DNA of 5,447 bases from Pontiellaceae bacterium (lineage in GTDB: Bacteria; Verrucomicrobiota; Kiritimatiellia; Kiritimatiellales; Tichowtungiaceae), in NCBI GenBank assembly GCA_029934215.1, contig JAOZMR010000201.1, positions 1 through 5,447 on the forward strand. Reading direction: 5' to 3'. Each line of letters opens with the position of its first letter. The stretch's first letter is position 1. The position numbers and the translations under genes are program-made. A model generated the notes under the pieces. The model saw only the letters and a program-made list of their open reading frames with translations, did not search any database and was not told the DNA's origin. Shown one piece after another: positions 1 to 5,447 of this stretch.

Positions 1-95
1 CGTGAAATTGAACTGCCGAAGATAGAAGCAGAACTTACGGGATGGACTACTAGTTGCCAGCCCTTATCCGGTTTGAAGTTGTCTCTCTTGTAACC
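1..95. other. Downstream flank with no supported gene; possible tail of a convergent gene
   Basis: This stretch follows the stop codon of the large secreted-protein gene. I see no hairpin followed by a T-run on the minus strand, so no intrinsic terminator can be called. On the plus strand, frame 1 is open from the window edge to a TAA at 91-93, two bases from the opposing stop codon. It would encode a 30-residue tail starting REIELPKIEAEL. That would fit the C-terminus of a convergent gene cut by the window edge. The minus strand is also open in one frame here, so an open frame of this length carries little weight. Confidence 0.25.
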
Positions 96-3000
96 TTACT
101 TTTGATGGCGGACGCTGATGCGGTAGAAGCTTTTGGTTTCAACCGCGTGAACGGTGTCGGTCCAACTGTTTTGCGGCCAAGTTAGGGTTTCCAATGGTTG
201 GAAGTTTTCGGTTAGCGAGGGTGCTCGTTCTATGGTGTATTGACGGTCTTTTACTGAGTCCCAGTGCAAAATGGGTTGTCCGGTTTCGGTGTATGTGGTT
301 TCGCTGATTTCAAATTTTGATCCGGCGTCGAAGATGTCGGTTCCTGCAAGGGCCTCGTCGGCGTTGCTTATTTGATCTCCGTCGCTGTCTTTTTCGGGTG
401 CAACTACGGTGCAGATTCCTATGGCTTTGTCGCTTTCGTTCCGTACCATTAGGTGGGTTTCGTTCGCTTCTGTCCATTGTATGATTTTTGGGGCGTCGAG
501 GCTGGCGGTTGCTTTTTCAAAGCTGATTTGTAACCAGTCGCCGCCTTGTTCGAGGCGGTAGATGTTTCTGTAGCGTAGTCCTGTGAAGGAGTTGGTGATG
601 GTGCTTTCGTTTTGGATGTGTAGTTGTTTTGCGGTGACGCTTTTTCCAAGGGTTGGAAATTGTAGCGTGTCGCTTCCGGCTTCGTTCCAAAGAAATACGG
701 CGGGTTTCCAATGTCTGGATACGGTGCTTTCGTGAGATGTTTGTTGCCACCAGCTTCCGTTTGCAAGCTGGTATATGTTGCGCTTGCCTAGTCCGTGGAA
801 GGTTCCGGCGATGGTGCTTTTGGTGATGTTTGTGAGTTGCCGGACTTCTACGTGGTTGGGTGGCCCCGCGCCTTCGATTATCAGTCGCAAGGTCCCGGTT
901 CCAAGATGATTGGTGACGATTGCTTGTGGTTTTCGAAGTGTGTCGGCGGTGGTGGTGGTGGCGACAGTTTGTTGCCATATTTGTCCGTTTTCGAGGGCGA
1001 AAATTCGTCGATTTTCCCACCCTTGGAACCATCCGTCGATCCGGCTGATGATGGGCGGGTTTTCGGGTTCGCCGGTTGGGATGATCTCGCAGGTGCCGAT
1101 TGTGGAGTTTTTGCGGTCGAGGAAGCGGATTTTTGTTTTACCGTTTTCGTTCCAGCGCCATGTGGTGATCGGGGCGGCGGTTGAGTTTATGTTTTCGAAG
1201 CTGATTTGTTTCCATCTTGTGCCGTCGGTGAGTGTGTAGTGGTTTCCGTTGTGTAGTCCGTTGAAGGGGCTTTTTAGGGTGCTTTCGGTGATGTTGATGC
1301 GTTCTACGGTTTTGTATCCGTTTACTTTCTCGACAAAAATCCGCCGAGCTCCGTATTGGTTGGTGATGGTGATCTCGGGTCTGCGAAGCGGGGGTTCGAT
1401 GGAGTCGGAGACTCCGCCGGTGTTGCGCCAATATTGTCCGTTTTTGAGTTTGATGATTGTGTCGTTTTCCCAGCCGTAGAAGTATGTGTCGATTTTTGAT
1501 GTGCTTGAGACGGTGATTGTGATCGTTTTTGTTGTGGTTCCGTTTTGGCCCTCTGCGCGGAGGGTTGCTGTGTGGTCCCCGGCGGGTGGACGTGTCCAGT
1601 TGAGCGTCCCGTTTTGGTAGGTTGCTCCGTTTGGTAGGGCGGTTGCTGTGATTGTGATGGGGTCGGTTTGGTGGGGGTTGGTGGCGGTGATTTCCATGGA
1701 GAGGTTGTCGCCTTGGAAGATGAAGATGTTTTCCAAGCCTTGGAATTCTGGAACGGGTCCGTGTTCGCCCGGGGTCATGTTTTGGGTGGTTGCTCCTGCG
1801 TGAATGGTCCATTCGGAGGCGGTCCAGGTTACGCTGGGTTCCAGGATGTGGTTTTTGCGGACGGCTCGGCTGTCGGTGTATTCCCAGTCGGTCTCTTTTC
1901 CGTTGATGTTTGGTTCGCCGTAGATGTCGACGAGGAGTCCTGTTGTGTGATCTCCGCCGAGGTAGAGTAGGTAGGCGTCGTCGCCGTTGCCGCTGATTGC
2001 GCTGCTTTCTTGGTTGGGTGTAAGCTTGTACGCGTCTTCGAAGTCGGGCGCTGAGAACGCAAGGGTCCATGTTGAGGAAACGATTCCTACGAGGGGTATA
2101 TCTGCCCACGTCCCGCCGTTTACTTGCTTGCTTAGGTGCCAACGGTCTGCGGCGAGGTCGATGGGCGTGGTTCCGGTGTTGTAGAGTTCGACGTAGCGGT
2201 ATGCATCGCCGCCGTCATCGGAGGGATCGGCGATTTCTGATAGGATCAGTTGTGGTTTTTCGAGGACGGTTAGTTCGATGGTTTCGAGGGTTGTTCCGTC
2301 TGCATCTGTGGCGAGCAGGGTTACGGTGTATGTTCCGACTGGAGCCGCGTGGTTCCACGTGAAGGTGTTGCCTTCGAAGGTGGCGCCGGTCGGCAGGTTT
2401 GTTGCGGTGATTGTGACGGTATCGCCATCAATGGGGTCGGAGGCGATGACGTTGAATGATATAGGTTGCTCGAGGAGAACGGCACGAGCCGTTGGGGCTT
2501 CGATTTGCGGGAGGCTTCCGCGGATTTTCGGCTGCATGTCGTTCGTGGTTGCGCCTTTGACGATGACCCATTCGTTGCTTGTCCAGGTTGTGTTTGGCTG
2601 CAAAACCGTGCTTTTGCGGACGGCTCGGCTGTCGGTGTATTCCCAAGGGGCGTCTTTCCCGTTGGTGTTTGGTTCGCCGTATAGATCGATTAGGGTGCCG
2701 GTGGAATGGTTGCCGCCGACGTAAAGGAAGTAGGCGTCGTCGCCGTTGCCGCTGATTGTCCGGCTATCTTGATCGGGCGCAAAACCGTATGCGGCTTGGA
2801 AGTCTGTGGCATTATATGCGATGAGCAAGATTGCTCCGGCGGGGATCGTGCCGATAAGTGGTACGTCTGTCCACTGTTCGCCGTTGTTCTGTTTGCTCAG
2901 GAACCAAAGCTCGGCGTCGAGGATGATGGGCGCGGAATCGGCGTTGTAGAGTTCGACGAAGCGGTAGTCACCGCCGCCGGTTCCTGCTGGATCGGCGATC

Positions 3001-3746
3001 TCGGTTATCAGGAGGAGCGGTTTTTTTTGTACGGAAATGGTTATGGTTTCTTGATCAAATCCATCGTTGTCTGTTGCATAGAATTGGATGGTGTACAAGC
3101 CGATTGGCGCGGCGTTGGGCCAGGTGAAGAGTCCGTTGTTGAAGGTGGAACCGGCCGGCGGGTTTGATATGCTTAGGGTGACTGTGTCGTTGTCGACCGA
3201 GTCGGTTGCCGAGACGTTGAAGGATAGGTGTTCTCCGTGGAAAACCGTTTGGTTTCCGATGGGCTCGATGACGGGCGGTTGGTTGCTTACGGCAACGCCG
3301 GCTTCGAGGGATACATCGTCGATGTATAAAGACCCGCTTCCGCTTTTTCGGAAGCGGATATAGATGTCGGAAAGTGCGGAGAGGTCGACCCATTGACCGT
3401 TCCATTGATCGGTGTATCCAGAAAAGGGACTCGTTGCAAACTCTGTCCAGGGTCCGGAAGTGTTGTGCGCGTAATCGACCACGATGTCTGGATCGGAAGA
3501 TGTCGTGTGCGTCCAGAAAATTAGGTTTTTTCCGGTTGTGATTTTTGGCGTGATGAGAAAATCTGCAGCCGCATTTAGTTTCGCGCTGTTTGTGCTGTTT
3601 TGGAATTTATGCGTGTCTTTTTGTTCGACGGAGTTTTCGATCCAACCTGCAGGCGGGAACGTCCCCTCGAAATTCTCTGTCCATAATGTTGAGGCGGCGC
3701 TGGAGAGGGCGAAGGCGAGCAGGTAGATTGGTAGAAATATTTTCAT
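96..3746 (-). CDS. Secreted multidomain protein with Ig-like, lamin-tail and N-G-x-x-W repeats
   Basis: Complete 1216-aa exported protein of unknown role, probably surface or extracellular and adhesive/structural; no catalytic motif is seen. Residues 1-18 form a Sec signal peptide (MKIF, hydrophobic core, cut near SSAA-S). About 19-148 resemble a choice-of-anchor J / MAM-like jelly roll (NFEGTFPPAGW, then YIDDVSLE). Ig-like, cadherin-type modules lie at about 156-240, 411-495 and 661-747. Lamin-tail domains lie at about 243-410 and 497-660 (EIADP, R-[FY]-VELYN, SGNGDDAY, YTDSRAVRK). Five N-G-x-x-W repeats span 754-1113. Residues 1120-1131 (DSDGDQISNADE) match a thrombospondin-3/EF-hand-like calcium loop. 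Residues 1144-1216 form a beta domain (LHWDSV, YTIERAPSL, FYRISV) common after such loops in verrucomicrobial secreted proteins. The ATG is fixed by an in-frame TGA two codons upstream, but no Shine-Dalgarno sits at normal spacing. No LPXTG, PEP-CTERM or type IX tail is seen. Domain calls are from memory of the families. Confidence 0.93.
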   Translation of the reverse strand: MKIFLPIYLLAFALSSAASTLWTENFEGTFPPAGWIENSVEQKDTHKFQNSTNSAKLNAAADFLITPKITTGKNLIFWTHTTSSDPDIVVDYAHNTSGPWTEFATSPFSGYTDQWNGQWVDLSALSDIYIRFRKSGSGSLYIDDVSLEAGVAVSNQPPVIEPIGNQTVFHGEHLSFNVSATDSVDNDTVTLSISNPPAGSTFNNGLFTWPNAAPIGLYTIQFYATDNDGFDQETITISVQKKPLLLITEIADPAGTGGGDYRFVELYNADSAPIILDAELWFLSKQNNGEQWTDVPLIGTIPAGAILLIAYNATDFQAAYGFAPDQDSRTISGNGDDAYFLYVGGNHSTGTLIDLYGEPNTNGKDAPWEYTDSRAVRKSTVLQPNTTWTSNEWVIVKGATTNDMQPKIRGSLPQIEAPTARAVLLEQPISFNVIASDPIDGDTVTITATNLPTGATFEGNTFTWNHAAPVGTYTVTLLATDADGTTLETIELTVLEKPQLILSEIADPSDDGGDAYRYVELYNTGTTPIDLAADRWHLSKQVNGGTWADIPLVGIVSSTWTLAFSAPDFEDAYKLTPNQESSAISGNGDDAYLLYLGGDHTTGLLVDIYGEPNINGKETDWEYTDSRAVRKNHILEPSVTWTASEWTIHAGATTQNMTPGEHGPVPEFQGLENIFIFQGDNLSMEITATNPHQTDPITITATALPNGATYQNGTLNWTRPPAGDHTATLRAEGQNGTTTKTITITVSSTSKIDTYFYGWENDTIIKLKNGQYWRNTGGVSDSIEPPLRRPEITITNQYGARRIFVEKVNGYKTVERINITESTLKSPFNGLHNGNHYTLTDGTRWKQISFENINSTAAPITTWRWNENGKTKIRFLDRKNSTIGTCEIIPTGEPENPPIISRIDGWFQGWENRRIFALENGQIWQQTVATTTTADTLRKPQAIVTNHLGTGTLRLIIEGAGPPNHVEVRQLTNITKSTIAGTFHGLGKRNIYQLANGSWWQQTSHESTVSRHWKPAVFLWNEAGSDTLQFPTLGKSVTAKQLHIQNESTITNSFTGLRYRNIYRLEQGGDWLQISFEKATASLDAPKIIQWTEANETHLMVRNESDKAIGICTVVAPEKDSDGDQISNADEALAGTDIFDAGSKFEISETTYTETGQPILHWDSVKDRQYTIERAPSLTENFQPLETLTWPQNSWTDTVHAVETKSFYRISVRHQK
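189..203. repeat. Palindrome TTCCAA-N3-TTGGAA, copy 1 (spacer TGG), inside CDS
   Basis: Exact six-base arms with a three-base spacer. It lies in the C-terminal beta domain of the secreted protein and reads exactly as codons F1182-Q-P-L-E1186 on the minus strand. Function unknown. Confidence 0.85.
408..1487 (-). repeat. Five protein repeats of about 70 aa with an N-G-x-x-W core
   Basis: This array lies within the large secreted protein. Approximate repeat spans in residues are 754-815, 818-889, 904-970, 973-1042 and 1046-1113. The shared pattern is F-x-G-[WL], a short charged stretch, a hydrophobic strand such as NIYQL, then N-G-x-x-W-x-Q, followed by two strands ending in a K/R-P or I-x-x-W region. 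Examples are FYGWEND with NGQYW, FQGWENR with NGQIWQQ, FHGLGKRNIYQLANGSWWQQ, and FTGLRYRNIYRL with GGDWLQ. Copies 2, 4 and 5 begin with an N-[IE]-[TS]-x-[ST] segment (NITEST, NITKST, NEST). The copies are diverged, so the array is old. Similar single domains seem familiar from uncharacterised bacterial proteins, but I can name no function. Confidence 0.8.
644..658. repeat. Palindrome TTCCAA-N3-TTGGAA, copy 2 (spacer GGG), inside CDS
   Basis: Exact arms, extended by one more pair to TTTCCAA/TTGGAAA (643-659). It lies in N-G-x-x-W repeat 4. It is read in a different codon phase from copies 1 and 3, giving F1030-P-T-L-G-K1035. The change of phase argues that the DNA sequence, rather than one peptide motif, is what recurs. 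Confidence 0.85.
1731..1745. repeat. Palindrome TTCCAA-N3-TTGGAA, copy 3 (spacer GCC), inside CDS
   Basis: Exact arms, read as codons F668-Q-G-L-E672 at the start of the third Ig-like module. A further CTTGGAA at 1712-1718 could pair with TTCCAAG at 1731-1737. A near-copy with one arm mismatch (TTCCCA-CCC-TTGGAA) lies at 1014-1028 in the secreted-protein gene and encodes FQGWE. Confidence 0.85.
1767..3281 (-). repeat. Tandem duplication of an Ig-like + lamin-tail unit, about 253-255 aa
   Basis: Residues 156-410 and 411-660 of the secreted protein are two copies of the same unit. Matching landmarks are 255 residues apart in the first part (N195/N450, E249/E504, VELYN 264/519). After a two-residue gap they are 253 apart (SGNGDDAY 332/585, YTDSRAVRK 370/623). 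DNA identity is retained in places: 1853-1886 equals 2612-2645 over 34 bases, and 1971-1999 equals 2730-2758 over 29 bases, both offset by 759. The third Ig-like module (661-747) is in the same phase but lacks a following lamin-tail domain, so the series is incomplete. Confidence 0.88.
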
Positions 3747-3797
3747 GCATCATGTACCGTTAAATTCTCTCCCCAATCCTCCCTGCTAATGAGCGGC
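3747..3797 (-). other. 51-bp gap between ugd and the secreted-protein gene
   Basis: No hairpin plus T-run is seen, so read-through from ugd is possible. TGAGCGGCTCA at 3790-3800 is a short interrupted palindrome over the ugd stop codon, too small for a terminator. A purine-rich GGGGAG (minus strand, 3774-3769) is 22 nt from the ATG at 3746, too far for normal Shine-Dalgarno use. Two other ATGs (at 3753 and 3750, minus strand) lie just before the true start in another reading frame. No good sigma-70 promoter stands out. Confidence 0.5.
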
Positions 3798-5165
3798 TCA
3801 GATATGTTTGAGCGCTGCCTTGCCAATCGAGTATACGTTGAACCCAATGTCGTGGAGTGCTTGATGGTCTAGATGGTTGCGTCCATCGAAAAGGAACGAG
3901 GGTTGCGGCATGGAGTCGAAAATCTTTTGATAATCGAGCGTTTGATACTCCTTCCATTCGGTGAGCAATGCAACGGCGTGTGCGCCTTCTGCAGCTTTGT
4001 ATGGATCGGGCTCGAATGTGACGCGGTCGATTACATCCGCTAGATCTGTTTTTGCGTATTCAAGGGCTTGCGGATCTGTGATGACCACCTCGGCGTTCTC
4101 GGCCAGCAGTTCGCGGGCAATCAGGATTGCGGGGCTTTCGCGTGTGTCGCCGGTATCGGCCTTGAAGGCGAATCCGAACAGAGCAATGCGTTTCCCTGCA
4201 ATTGTGTTGAACATCTCTTTAAGGATGCGTGCGACGAAGCGACGTTCCTGATAGTCGTTCATTTTCACCACTTGGTGCCAATATTCGGCGACCTCGTCCA
4301 ACCCGTAGGTTTTGCAGAGATAAACCAGATTCAGGATATCCTTTTTAAAGCACGATCCGCCAAAACCGACGCTCGCTTTCAAGAACTTTGAGCCGATTCG
4401 GCTGTCTTTACCAATTGCATACGCTACTTCGCCCACGTCCGCTTCCGTTGCTTCGCAGAGCGCGGAGATGCTGTTGATGGAGCTGACGCGTTGCGCAAGA
4501 AATGCATTCGCCGTAAGCTTGGAAAGCTCGCTCGACCAGAGGTTTGTTGTGATGATGTTTTCCCGTTTAACCCAAGCCGCATAGACCTCGACCAACGCTT
4601 GAACCGCCTTTTGACCCTCGGGCGTGGGATGCCCACCGATCAAAACACGATCTGGATTCTCCAAATCTACAATCGCCGTTCCCTCCGCTAGAAACTCTGG
4701 ATTCGAAAGAACATCGAACCGAACGCCCGTCTTACCGCTCTCAAGTATACGCTCCATCGCATCGGCAGTGCGTACAGGTAAGGTGCTTTTTTCGACGACG
4801 ATTTTATCCGAGGTAGAGACCGCAAGAATCTGCCGAGCGCATTTTTCCCAATATTGGAGATCTGCGGCATAGCCCGCGCCCTGACCAAATGTTTTTGTTG
4901 GCGTATTAACGCTTACGAAAATAATATCCGCATCTGCGATCCCCTTTTCAACGTCCGTGGAAAAGAATAGATTACGCCCACGCGCCTCGTTCACCACCTC
5001 GTCGAGCCCAGGCTCGTAGATTGGGAGATCATCCGAGTTCCAAGCATCAATTCGTTTCTGATTGATGTCCACCACCGTCACCTCAACATCCAGATTGTTC
5101 TTCGCAATCATCGCCATCGTAGGTCCGCCAACATATCCGGCGCCAATACATAAAATTTTTGTCAT
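3798..5165 (-). CDS. ugd: UDP-glucose 6-dehydrogenase, animal-type
   Basis: Cytoplasmic enzyme that oxidises UDP-glucose to UDP-glucuronate with two NAD+, supplying uronic acid for capsule, exopolysaccharide or other glycans. The 455-aa protein looks complete. The N-terminal Rossmann fold has GAGYVG (8-13) and the NAD-binding acid in VVDIN (31-35). VSVNTPT (84-90), EKSTLPV (125-131) and NPEFLAEGTA (155-164) follow. The dimerisation/catalytic helix has ELSKLTANAFLAQR (213-226), supplying Lys216 and Asn220. The catalytic stretch ASVGFGGSCFKKD has nucleophile Cys272 and Asp276. The C-terminal NAD/UDP domain has GFAFKADTGDTRES (331-344) and FDGRN with Arg429. VYLCKTYGL and YWHQVVKMNDYQERR closely resemble animal UGDH rather than the shorter typical bacterial form. 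The start has a well-placed AAAGGAG. All key residues are present and no frameshift is seen. Confidence 0.97.
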   Translation of the reverse strand: MTKILCIGAGYVGGPTMAMIAKNNLDVEVTVVDINQKRIDAWNSDDLPIYEPGLDEVVNEARGRNLFFSTDVEKGIADADIIFVSVNTPTKTFGQGAGYAADLQYWEKCARQILAVSTSDKIVVEKSTLPVRTADAMERILESGKTGVRFDVLSNPEFLAEGTAIVDLENPDRVLIGGHPTPEGQKAVQALVEVYAAWVKRENIITTNLWSSELSKLTANAFLAQRVSSINSISALCEATEADVGEVAYAIGKDSRIGSKFLKASVGFGGSCFKKDILNLVYLCKTYGLDEVAEYWHQVVKMNDYQERRFVARILKEMFNTIAGKRIALFGFAFKADTGDTRESPAILIARELLAENAEVVITDPQALEYAKTDLADVIDRVTFEPDPYKAAEGAHAVALLTEWKEYQTLDYQKIFDSMPQPSFLFDGRNHLDHQALHDIGFNVYSIGKAALKHI

Positions 5166-5173
5166 AAATAGGT

Positions 5174-5180
5174 CTCCTTT
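5174..5180 (-). promoter_or_regulatory. Shine-Dalgarno of ugd (AAAGGAG)
   Basis: On the minus strand AAAGGAG ends 8 nt before the ATG at 5165, a near-ideal spacing. It supports this start and contrasts with the secreted-protein gene, which lacks such a site. Confidence 0.9.
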
Positions 5181-5184
5181 ACAT

Positions 5185-5199
5185 TTCCAAACCTTGGAA
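5185..5199. repeat. Palindrome TTCCAA-N3-TTGGAA, copy 4 (spacer ACC), in the ugd leader
   Basis: Exact arms, extending to a 7-bp match TTTCCAA/TTGGAAA (5184-5200). It sits 4 bp upstream of the ugd Shine-Dalgarno. It could be a protein operator or, as RNA, a small stem with a 3-nt loop near the ribosome site. Confidence 0.85.
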
Positions 5200-5212
5200 A
5201 CGTTAGCACTTT

Positions 5213-5227
5213 TTCCAAAGTTTGGAA
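5213..5227. repeat. Palindrome TTCCAA-N3-TTGGAA, copy 5 (spacer AGT), in the ugd leader
   Basis: Exact arms; its centre is 28 bp from the centre of copy 4. The pair spans 5185-5227, so it would overlap the core promoter or 5' untranslated region of ugd. Confidence 0.85.
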
Positions 5228-5233
5228 GCTATT

Positions 5234-5251
5234 TTTCACACCTACGTGAAA
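5234..5251. promoter_or_regulatory. Inverted repeat TTTCAC-N6-GTGAAA upstream of ugd
   Basis: Perfect 6-bp arms (5234-5239 and 5246-5251) with a 6-bp spacer, 6 bp beyond copy 5 of the TTCCAA palindrome. Its form suits a dimeric helix-turn-helix regulator, but no family can be named. I could not place convincing -35/-10 hexamers around it. Confidence 0.4.
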
Positions 5252-5413
5252 CACCGATGCTCGGGTTTTCTCTCGCACATTAACTGCGACCCGTTTTAGT
5301 ACAGTTTCATCGTTCACTCTCTGCGAGACTCCTTTACGGTGTGCTCGGAAGATTGACGGCAGACCGCTCCTCTGACCCCCTCGGCCGTTCCTCTAAGGGG
5401 AGTGGAATTTATC

Positions 5414-5436
5414 GTTGTACCAAAAACCAGTACAAC
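5414..5436. repeat. Inverted repeat GTTGTAC-N9-GTACAAC at the window edge
   Basis: Perfect 7-bp arms (5414-5420 and 5430-5436) around an A-rich 9-nt centre. No T-run follows on either strand in a terminator-like way. It may be an operator, or it may lie within the last codons of a gene that continues beyond the window. Confidence 0.5.
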
Positions 5437-5447
5437 AAAAACGTCCA

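Larger units (their letters stand above)
5166..5447 (-). other. Leader/intergenic region upstream of ugd
   Basis: This 282-bp stretch contains no supported full gene. It holds the Shine-Dalgarno, the two TTCCAA palindromes and the TTTCAC/GTGAAA repeat. It also has a weak CCCCT/AGGGG stem (5377-5381 with 5396-5400, 14-nt loop, no T-run). At the right edge, one minus-strand frame reads WTFLLYWFLVQR and then stops with TAA at 5411-5409. It could be the hydrophobic end of an upstream gene in the same direction, but 12 codons cannot establish this. Confidence 0.5.

Noticed and set aside
749..772. Perfect 8-bp hairpin ACCAGCTT/AAGCTGGT with an 8-nt loop
   Set aside because: It lies within codons of the conserved YQLANGSWW segment and has no T-run, so it is most simply a coding coincidence.
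517..1032. 171-codon minus-strand open frame inside the repeat array
   Set aside because: Same low-complexity Arg/His composition; a frame shadow of the N-G-x-x-W repeats.
1138..2142. 334-codon open frame on the minus strand inside the secreted-protein gene
   Set aside because: It is extremely rich in Arg, His and Pro with no domain pattern, and is read in a shifted frame of a well-supported gene whose protein has clear domains. It is a shadow.
2371..2380. CCTTCGAAGG 10-bp palindrome
   Set aside because: Single occurrence inside a coding region, with no context suggesting a site.
2706..3167. 153-codon plus-strand open frame opposite the first lamin-tail domain
   Set aside because: Antisense to a conserved domain, no recognisable motif, and explained by the base bias of the real gene.
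4846..4860. CCAATATTGG palindrome in ugd resembling the TTCCAA motif
   Set aside because: The spacer is two bases, not three, and the outer arms do not match. It encodes ordinary residues (QYW) of the enzyme.
5377..5400. CCCCT/AGGGG stem as a terminator of an upstream gene
   Set aside because: The stem is only 5 bp with a 14-nt loop and no T-run on either strand.

Overview
This window suggests a Gram-negative bacterium of the PVC group, most likely Verrucomicrobiota/Kiritimatiellota. The call rests on style, not on any marker gene. The evidence is a large secreted multidomain protein ending in a calcium-loop motif plus a short beta domain typical of that group, an animal-type UDP-glucose dehydrogenase, and a recurrent palindrome TTCCAA-N3-TTGGAA that I associate from memory with Kiritimatiellales genomes. 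No rRNA, tRNA, CRISPR array or insertion sequence is visible.

Layout: both convincing genes lie on the minus strand, so the window reads from right to left. The right edge (5166-5447) is a leader/intergenic region. It holds an inverted repeat at the edge, a weak stem-loop, a TTTCAC/GTGAAA inverted repeat, and two copies of the TTCCAA palindrome placed just upstream of a strong Shine-Dalgarno sequence. Next comes ugd (5165-3798), a complete UDP-glucose 6-dehydrogenase of 455 aa. After a 51-bp gap without a clear terminator comes a 1216-aa exported protein (3746-96). It consists of a signal peptide, an N-terminal jelly-roll-like domain, two Ig-like + lamin-tail units in tandem, a third Ig-like domain, five copies of a roughly 70-aa repeat built around N-G-x-x-W, a thrombospondin-type-3-like calcium loop, and a C-terminal beta domain. 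The last 95 bp (1-95) hold no supported gene.

How the genes relate: ugd makes UDP-glucuronate in the cytoplasm for acidic polysaccharide or glycan synthesis. The large protein looks like a surface or secreted adhesive/structural protein. Same orientation and a short gap permit co-transcription, but nothing shows a shared pathway.

The most notable signal is the TTCCAA-N3-TTGGAA palindrome. It occurs five times exactly in 5.4 kb, twice in the ugd leader and three times inside the large gene, where about 0.0003 occurrences would be expected by chance at even base composition. The second is the five-copy N-G-x-x-W repeat array, which I cannot assign to a characterised family.
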